DNA of 37,470 nucleotides from positions 1 through 37,470 of the forward strand of contig DATLRO010000142.1 in the NCBI GenBank assembly GCA_035534615.1, written 5' to 3'. This DNA is from JAGWRA01 sp035534615 (lineage in GTDB: Bacteria > Acidobacteriota > Vicinamibacteria > Vicinamibacterales > CAVVIG01). Every line of letters starts with the position of its first letter. Position 1 is the stretch's first letter. Below the pieces are notes generated by a model. It saw only the letters and a list, made by a program, of their open reading frames with translations. It had not been told where the DNA came from and searched no databases. The translations under genes and the position numbers were made by a program. Of this stretch, positions 33,287-37,470 are shown piece after piece.

Positions 33287-34285
33287 CTACGGGGCGACCC
33301 GCGCAAAGATCTCGTCGAAGCGGTGCGCATAGGTGTGCTCGGCGACCGTGCGACGATGCCCGGCCGCCGCGATCCGCTCGCGCGCGTCCGCATCCGCCAG
33401 GTACCGGCGGATCTTCTCGACGAGCTCCTCCACTCCCGCGTAGGTCTCGACCTCTTCACCGTAGCGGAAGTACTCGTCCAGGTTCTCCGCGGTCTCCGTG
33501 AGCAGAAAGCCTCCGCAGCCCGGCACCTCGAAGTTCCGCCCCTTGATCTGCTTGAACGACGCGTCGACCGCGTTGTTCAGGTTCAGGTTGATCTTGCTGC
33601 GGTTGAAGAGGCGCACCATCCCCTCGAAGCTCAGGCGGCTCGTCGGCGGGGGCCAGCCGGCGCCGAACACGCGCACGTCCACGCCGGCGCGCCTGATCTG
33701 CTCGATCACGTCCGCACGCGTCCCGTAGCACTGCCCCACGAAGGACACGTCGACGTCGCGCGCGACCTCAGGCAGCCGGCGGTAGGTCGGCGCGGCCCCC
33801 CATTGCGACTTGATCACCCTGGCCGCGAGGCCGTCGGCGACGAACCGCGCGTACGCCGACTGCGACGTCGTCACCTGGAAATCGAGGTAGTCGGCCCAGG
33901 GCCGGTCGAAGGCGCTGTAGCGCCAATGGGAGTCGCAGAACCACCCGACGGTCCGGCAGGGCGTGGTCCGGCTGATGGTGCGAATCGCCTCGCGATCCGG
34001 GTCGTGCTCCTCGTTGAACCAGATGCCGAACAGCACGTCCGGCTGGAAACGCTGCACCTCGTCCAGCAGCATGCGCGACATCCGCTCCAGCCCGTGGGCC
34101 TGCCCGAGCGCCATGAAGTCGAAGTGCTGGAGGGCAAGGGTCCGCCGCCACTCCCGCAGCGCAGGATGGAAGTTGTCGTGCTCGAACGATCTGCCGCGCG
34201 CAGGATCGCCGTAATCCCACTGCATCGCGAGATACAGGATCCGCAGTCGTCGTTCAGCCGATGAGGCTGGGGTGGCGTCGGTCAT
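33287..34285 (-). CDS. CgeB-like glycosyltransferase (Glyco_trans_1_2 type)
   Basis: A 332-residue GT-B enzyme. The N-terminal domain (RRLRILYLAMQWDYGDPARG) contains FQPDVLFGIWFNEEHDPDRE and VGWFCDSHWRYSAFD. The C-terminal domain has DVDVSFVGQCYGTRADVIEQ, LFNRSKINLNLNNAVD, QIKGRNFEVPGCGGFLLTET and a tail (RYLADADARERIAAAGHRRT, then EHTYAHRFDEIF) characteristic of CgeB-like transferases. These features are stronger than in the related gene at 30036. The ATG lies 32 bases inside the end of the GT25-like gene. CgeB relatives are linked to spore-coat and polysaccharide glycosylation; the acceptor here is unknown. Confidence 0.88.
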   Translation of the reverse strand: MTDATPASSAERRLRILYLAMQWDYGDPARGRSFEHDNFHPALREWRRTLALQHFDFMALGQAHGLERMSRMLLDEVQRFQPDVLFGIWFNEEHDPDREAIRTISRTTPCRTVGWFCDSHWRYSAFDRPWADYLDFQVTTSQSAYARFVADGLAARVIKSQWGAAPTYRRLPEVARDVDVSFVGQCYGTRADVIEQIRRAGVDVRVFGAGWPPPTSRLSFEGMVRLFNRSKINLNLNNAVDASFKQIKGRNFEVPGCGGFLLTETAENLDEYFRYGEEVETYAGVEELVEKIRRYLADADARERIAAAGHRRTVAEHTYAHRFDEIFARVAP

Positions 34286-34841
34286 GATCGAACGGACTCG
34301 GATGCACGAGGCAGAACCTGAATCGACTGGGAAGCAGCAGATCGACCGGCACGCCCTCGTAGCGCATGGCCATGAAGCGGCGTCCGGCTGCGCCGCGGAT
34401 CAGATACGCGAGCGAGCCGAACACCCGTACCGGCCCCCGCCAGAAGCGCGGCACCAGCAGGTCGCGTCCTGCGACGCCGGCCCTCCGCTCGAACCCCGCC
34501 GGATCGAACCCGCGGCCGTGCAGGGAGACGACCTCATGCTCGGCGAGCGCCGCCGAGGCCGACTCGACGATGCTCAGCCAGCCCTCCACGTTCGGCACCG
34601 CATCATCCTCCAGCACGAGAACCGGCTCGCCCGATGCGAGCCCGATCGCATCCTGGTGGCCCCGGAAGCAGCGGTAGGCGCCGACCTGATTATAGGCGGC
34701 CAGGCGGATATCCGTGGTGAAGCCGGCGGGCAGCTCGTGGTCGGGTGTGTAGCTGACCTGGTGCTCCAGGCCGTCGAGCCAGTCGAGCACCGCCGCCGGT
34801 CGATGCCGATTCGCCACGACGACGATAAGGGGCACGGTCAC
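34254..34841 (-). CDS. GT25-like glycosyltransferase, first gene of the glycosylation operon
   Basis: A 195-residue protein beginning TVPLIVVVANRHRPAAVLDW. The core LASGEPVLVLEDDAVPNVEG has the LEDDA motif (equivalent to DxD) and fits the GT25/LPS-galactosyltransferase-like family. A later segment (VFGSLAYLIRGAAGRRFMAM) also fits, as AYLIxxxGA is found in GT25. The start GTG at 34841 is chosen because a TTGACA promoter at 34914 would place the upstream in-frame GTG at 34901 inside the promoter. It heads the run of overlapping genes going left to 25591. Confidence 0.75.
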   Translation of the reverse strand: MTVPLIVVVANRHRPAAVLDWLDGLEHQVSYTPDHELPAGFTTDIRLAAYNQVGAYRCFRGHQDAIGLASGEPVLVLEDDAVPNVEGWLSIVESASAALAEHEVVSLHGRGFDPAGFERRAGVAGRDLLVPRFWRGPVRVFGSLAYLIRGAAGRRFMAMRYEGVPVDLLLPSRFRFCLVHPSPFDHDRRHPSLIG

Positions 34842-34889
34842 GCTCGCCGGTCCTGCGGACGCGCCGGAGTCCACGCGGCGCTGGGGCCG

Positions 34890-34919
34890 GAGCTTACACA
34901 CGCGCCGTTCGGTCTGTCA
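34890..34919 (-). promoter_or_regulatory. Sigma-70 promoter of the glycosyltransferase/peptide operon
   Basis: On the minus strand a perfect TTGACA (34919-34914) is followed after 16 bp by TGTAAG (34897-34892) or after 18 bp by TAAGCT. The transcript would begin about 40 nt before the GTG at 34841. No other promoter of this quality is seen down to 25591, so the whole gene run may depend on it. Confidence 0.55.
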
Positions 34920-34978
34920 ACACACCCGGCGCAACCGCGCGACGCGCGCCGGACCGCGGACCGCCCGGCGGGTCTTTC

Positions 34979-35008
34979 TTGCCCGCGTGCAGGCGGCTCG
35001 CATACGAT
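34979..35008 (+). promoter_or_regulatory. Weak sigma-70 promoter candidate for the divergent GT2 gene
   Basis: TTGCCC at 34979-34984 and TACGAT at 35003-35008 are 18 bp apart. The intergenic stretch 34842-35137 otherwise shows no gene on either strand. Confidence 0.3.
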
Positions 35009-35173
35009 AGGCGCGCGGCCCTTGATCTCGGACTCTTCGCTGATGCGGGTACGCCCTCGCGGAGACCGCCCGTGCCCGCACGCGCACACAGTCGGCTCGC
35101 CCGGGCACGGTGATCGCGAACCGCCGCGCCGCATGCGGTGTGCGGGCGGTTCACGCTCGAACTGGTGCAGACC

Positions 35174-36550
35174 GTGATTTCAGTCGTCATCCCGACGTAC
35201 AACGACGCCCGTTTCCTGCCGACGGCTCTCGCGAGCTGTCTGGCCCAGACGATCCCCGTCGAAATCGTCCTCGTCGACGACGGGTCCACCGCGCCGCTGA
35301 CGGAGGAAGTCTCTCGCTTCGTCGCGGAGCACCGCGACATCGTGACGCAGGTCCGCCACACCCGGAACTGCGGCTTGAGCGCCGCGCGCAACACCGGCAT
35401 TGCGCACGCGCGATTCGACCTGGTGATTCCGCTCGACGCGGACGACTGGTTCCTGCCCGGCACGCTCGCCCCGCTGGTGGCCGTCCTGACAGACGAGGTG
35501 GATATCGCGTACGGGAACGTCATCGACAGCGGCAAGGTGTACGAGCCGGTCAAGCGGCCGCTGCGGCGGGCCGACTTTCTCGAGGACACGCCGATCTTCT
35601 GCAGCTCACTGTTTCGCAAGACCGTCTGGCAGGGGGTCAACGGGTACACCGTGCGCGACGGACCGCATTACGAAGACTGGAACTTCTGGGCGAAGGCGTT
35701 CAAGGCCGGCTTCCGGTTCCAGTACGCGCCGATCACCGTCTACGAGCACCAATCGCGCCCGGACAGCATGCTCCGCTATCTCCACCACGAGCGCGCCCGC
35801 TACGTGCAGGTGGCCACGGCGCCGCTGACGGAGACCGCCGCTCCGGACAAGGCGCAAGGCGAGCCGGCCGTCGCGGTGCCGGACATCGCCGGTGCCGTGG
35901 CGGCCCGGCTGGCCGATCTCATCGATCCCTCCCTCCGGGACGGACGGACGGACCTCGTCCTGCGCGCGCTGGCGGGAGAGCCGTGTGAAGGGCTGGCGGC
36001 CGGGCACGGCCTGGATCAGGAAGAACTCCGGAGGTGGGTCCGTCGCTTCGTCGAGCAGGGCGCGCGCGCGCTGGAGCCGGGCGAACGCAGACCGCCGGCC
36101 CTCCTGCTCGCCCACGCGCGAATCGGCCAGCTCATGATCGAGCTGGAGCGCGCCAGGGCGCAATCGGCTGAAATCCGCGACGCCCCGAGGTCGCCGGAGC
36201 TCGTCGCCGCCCACGCGCGAATCGGCCAGCTCACAATCGAGCTGGACCGCGCCAGGGCGCAATTGGCTGAGGCCGGTGATTCCCGCAGGTTGCCGGAGCT
36301 CATCGCCGCCCATGCGGTCATCGGCCGCCTGATGCTGGAGCGGAGTCCGGTCTCCAAGGAAGCCGCTCAGGATGCCGCGCGCACCGTGACTCAGGAGAGC
36401 CGTGACGCCGTCACGTCAACCCTGACCGCCGGGCCTGCGCAACGGGCGCCTTTCCCCACGAGGCAGGAACGGTCCAGGGCTGAGCTGCAGACGGCGGGCA
36501 GGATTGATGCGGAGTCGAACCACGCGAAGGCGGGAAATTGGTCGGGATGA
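35174..36550 (+). CDS. GT2 glycosyltransferase with coiled-coil repeat tail
   Basis: A 458-residue protein from GTG 35174. The GT-A domain starts at once (SVVIPTYNDARFLPTALASC; VLVDDGSTAPLTEEVSRFVA), with DxD-like VIPLDADDWFLP and the acceptor-site YEDWNFWAKAFKAGFRFQY. From about 210 it leaves the enzyme fold and becomes helical, with 33-residue repeats (AHARIGQLMIELERARAQSA). The final about 60 residues are low complexity and run into the tRNA-fragment at the island border, with the stop inside it; the original C-terminus may differ. The frame extends back to GTG 35138 and would add MCGRFTLELVQT. It is divergent from the glycosyltransferase operon and probably adds to the same glycan. Confidence 0.85.
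   Translation: MISVVIPTYNDARFLPTALASCLAQTIPVEIVLVDDGSTAPLTEEVSRFVAEHRDIVTQVRHTRNCGLSAARNTGIAHARFDLVIPLDADDWFLPGTLAPLVAVLTDEVDIAYGNVIDSGKVYEPVKRPLRRADFLEDTPIFCSSLFRKTVWQGVNGYTVRDGPHYEDWNFWAKAFKAGFRFQYAPITVYEHQSRPDSMLRYLHHERARYVQVATAPLTETAAPDKAQGEPAVAVPDIAGAVAARLADLIDPSLRDGRTDLVLRALAGEPCEGLAAGHGLDQEELRRWVRRFVEQGARALEPGERRPPALLLAHARIGQLMIELERARAQSAEIRDAPRSPELVAAHARIGQLTIELDRARAQLAEAGDSRRLPELIAAHAVIGRLMLERSPVSKEAAQDAARTVTQESRDAVTSTLTAGPAQRAPFPTRQERSRAELQTAGRIDAESNHAKAGNWSG
36110..36346 (+). repeat. 99-bp tandem repeat encoding 33-residue coiled-coil units
   Basis: Copies begin at 36110, 36209 and 36308 (the third is partial). Each encodes AHARIGQLxIELxRARAQ followed by a variable linker ending PELxA. 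The first two copies are nearly identical in DNA over long stretches, which suggests recent duplication. Confidence 0.9.
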
Positions 36551-36588
36551 CAGGATTCGAACCTGCGACCCCCTGACCCCCAGTCAAA
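36539..36588 (-). tRNA. Truncated 3' part of tRNA-Pro(GGG), attachment site of the island
   Basis: On the minus strand the sequence contains the anticodon loop CTGGGGG with GGG anticodon and 3' stem TCAGG, variable loop GGGTC, T-arm GCAGG-TTCGAAT-CCTGT, acceptor 3' strand CATCCCG, discriminator A and encoded CCA (36541-36539). The 5' half (acceptor, D-arm) does not follow: beyond about 36588 the sequence is AT-rich and unrelated. This is the displaced 3' end left when an element inserted at the anticodon/T-arm of a tRNA-Pro gene, so it is not functional. A complete tRNA-Pro should lie at the far end of the element, outside the window. Confidence 0.85.
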
Positions 36589-36708
36589 ATATCGTGACTT
36601 CGGCTGAAAGCGACCGCAATCGTCTGCCATCAGGATCCGCGCTATTTTGCCCTATTTTATTGCACTTTTTGGCCACTTCTGGGCTCTCAGTAATTTTCAG
36701 CGAATTTC

Positions 36709-36746
36709 TTGCCGTCGCAAGTGCCGTGGACCCATAATGGACCCAT
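36709..36746 (+). promoter_or_regulatory. Integrase control region: possible promoter and tandem 9-bp repeats
   Basis: TGGACCCAT occurs at 36727-36735 and again at 36738-36746, an 11-bp period; the second copy reaches into the integrase start codon. CATAAT (36733-36738) sits between the copies and TTGCCG (36709-36714) is 18 bp upstream. A transcript start would fall at about the ATG, so the message could be leaderless. The repeats may be an integrase or excisionase binding site for autoregulation. The rest of 36589-36744 is clearly more AT-rich than the chromosome to the left and shows no gene. Confidence 0.45.
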
Positions 36747-37470
36747 GAGCACTGACCTGCGGGACAGAACGGCGCCCGTTGCCAACCGGACCGTCCTGAC
36801 TGACCGACACCTGCGCGCGATGCGCCCGGGGCCGACCGCAATTGACACCTGGGACGCCCAGCAGCGCGGCTTGATTGTGCGCGTCCTACCCAGTGGACGC
36901 ATCGAGTTCGCCACGCGGTATCGCATTCACGGCAAGCGCCGACGCCTGAAGCTCGGCGAGTATCCCGCCGTCAGTCTGGCTGCGGCCCGGAAGCGTGCCC
37001 GGCGGGCTCAGAGCGCGGTCGACAACGGGGAAGATCCGGCCCGTGACCACCAACTGGCGAAGGCTGCCCCGGTCGACACGGTAAAGGCCCTGTCCGACGA
37101 CTACCTGAAGAAGCACGCCAGGAAGTTCAAACGCTCCGCCGACGAAGACGAGCGGATTCTGAACGTTGACGTGCTGCCGAAGTGGGGCGACCGGTCAGTG
37201 CGCGAACTGACCCGGCGGGACGTGCGAGGCCTCATCGATGGGATTGTCGATCGCGGGGCGCCCGTAATGGCCAATCGGGTGCTCGCCATCGTACGCAGAA
37301 TGCTCAATTTCGCGGTCGACAACGACTGGATCGAGGCGAATCCGGCCGCGCGGCTGGCCAAGCCGACGCGGGAGACTTCGCGGGAACGGGTCCTGAGCGA
37401 TGAGGAAGTCCGTAGGCTGTGGCGCCTACTGGAGCACTTCCCCACCACGGCCGAACGACCGGCGGCGGGC
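36745..37470 (+). CDS. Tyrosine recombinase/integrase, P4-like with DUF4102 arm-binding domain (partial)
   Basis: The first 242 codons are visible. The N-terminal DUF4102 arm-type DNA-binding domain (LTDRHLRAMRPGPTAIDTWD, RIEFATRYRIHGKRRRLKLG, EYPAVSLAAARKRARRAQSA) is followed by a SAM-like core-binding domain (LSDDYLKKHARKFKRSADED; VRELTRRDVRGLIDGIVDRG; ANRVLAIVRRMLNFAVDNDW). The start of the catalytic domain reaches VLSDEEVRRLWRLLE at the window end. The catalytic Arg-His-Arg-Tyr residues are beyond the edge. It lies 156 bp inside the element from the tRNA-Pro fragment and points inward, as expected for an integrative element using tRNA-Pro. Base composition is less extreme than in the flanking genes. 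Confidence 0.93.
   Translation, partial: MSTDLRDRTAPVANRTVLTDRHLRAMRPGPTAIDTWDAQQRGLIVRVLPSGRIEFATRYRIHGKRRRLKLGEYPAVSLAAARKRARRAQSAVDNGEDPARDHQLAKAAPVDTVKALSDDYLKKHARKFKRSADEDERILNVDVLPKWGDRSVRELTRRDVRGLIDGIVDRGAPVMANRVLAIVRRMLNFAVDNDWIEANPAARLAKPTRETSRERVLSDEEVRRLWRLLEHFPTTAERPAAG

Noticed and set aside
36504..36737. Small plus-strand protein containing IRTCDPL
   Set aside because: This is the familiar false protein produced by translating the complement of a tRNA 3' end; the DNA is the tRNA-Pro fragment.

Overview
This window is about 37 kb of very GC-rich bacterial chromosome with dense coding. I read it as most likely Acidobacteriota, perhaps the Vicinamibacteria. The clues are the 813-residue duplicated-orphan-permease (ADOP) type ABC permease, its operon with NtrC-type control genes, the hopanoid gene hpnH beside a small conserved protein, and the Gram-negative flagellar genes. 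The assignment is an inference; there is no rRNA in the window.

Region 1 (1-9121, minus strand) is a flagellar basal-body, export and hook operon in the order flgB-flgC-fliE-fliF-fliG-fliH-fliI-fliJ-flgD-flgE-fliK(partial). A good sigma-54 promoter (9106-9121) precedes flgB. Region 2 (9248-14023) is its probable control and chemotaxis neighbourhood: a REC protein with no DNA-binding output, a divergent NtrC-type sigma-54 activator, a soluble histidine kinase, a single-domain CheY, a 74-residue unknown protein and an HDOD protein.

Region 3 (14024-22675, plus strand) is an efflux operon: membrane-fusion protein, MacB-like ATPase, ADOP permease, the remnant of a second permease gutted by a large internal deletion, a second ATPase, and an NtrC-type regulator/NtrY-like kinase pair. 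A near-consensus sigma-54 element (14166-14181) with dyads about 120 bp upstream suggests that the operon's own regulator drives it.

Region 4 (22676-25564) holds small unlinked genes: a secreted hypothetical protein, a DinB-fold protein, a DUF4440-like protein, an AlkB-like dioxygenase and a cupin, plus a 7-bp tandem repeat.

Region 5 (25591-34919, minus strand) is the most unusual part. It is one tightly coupled gene run behind a TTGACA promoter: a GT25-like glycosyltransferase, several CgeB/GT-B-like glycosyltransferases, a GT6 (ABO blood-group family) enzyme, a SAM methyltransferase, a PqqD-like protein, an HPr-kinase-like ATPase, a 49-codon peptide gene, a GT2-TPR glycosyltransferase, a small membrane protein, hpnH and a conserved hypothetical. 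PqqD-like protein, HprK-like kinase, short Arg-Arg peptide ending in Ser and GT2-TPR enzyme lie side by side. They look like a candidate peptide-modification (RiPP-like, perhaps phospho- or glycopeptide) system. This is an inference.

Region 6 (35138-37470) has a divergent GT2 with 33-residue tail repeats. It is followed by a truncated 3' fragment of a proline tRNA (anticodon GGG) and a tyrosine integrase running off the window. That is the left end of a genomic island inserted in a tRNA gene.
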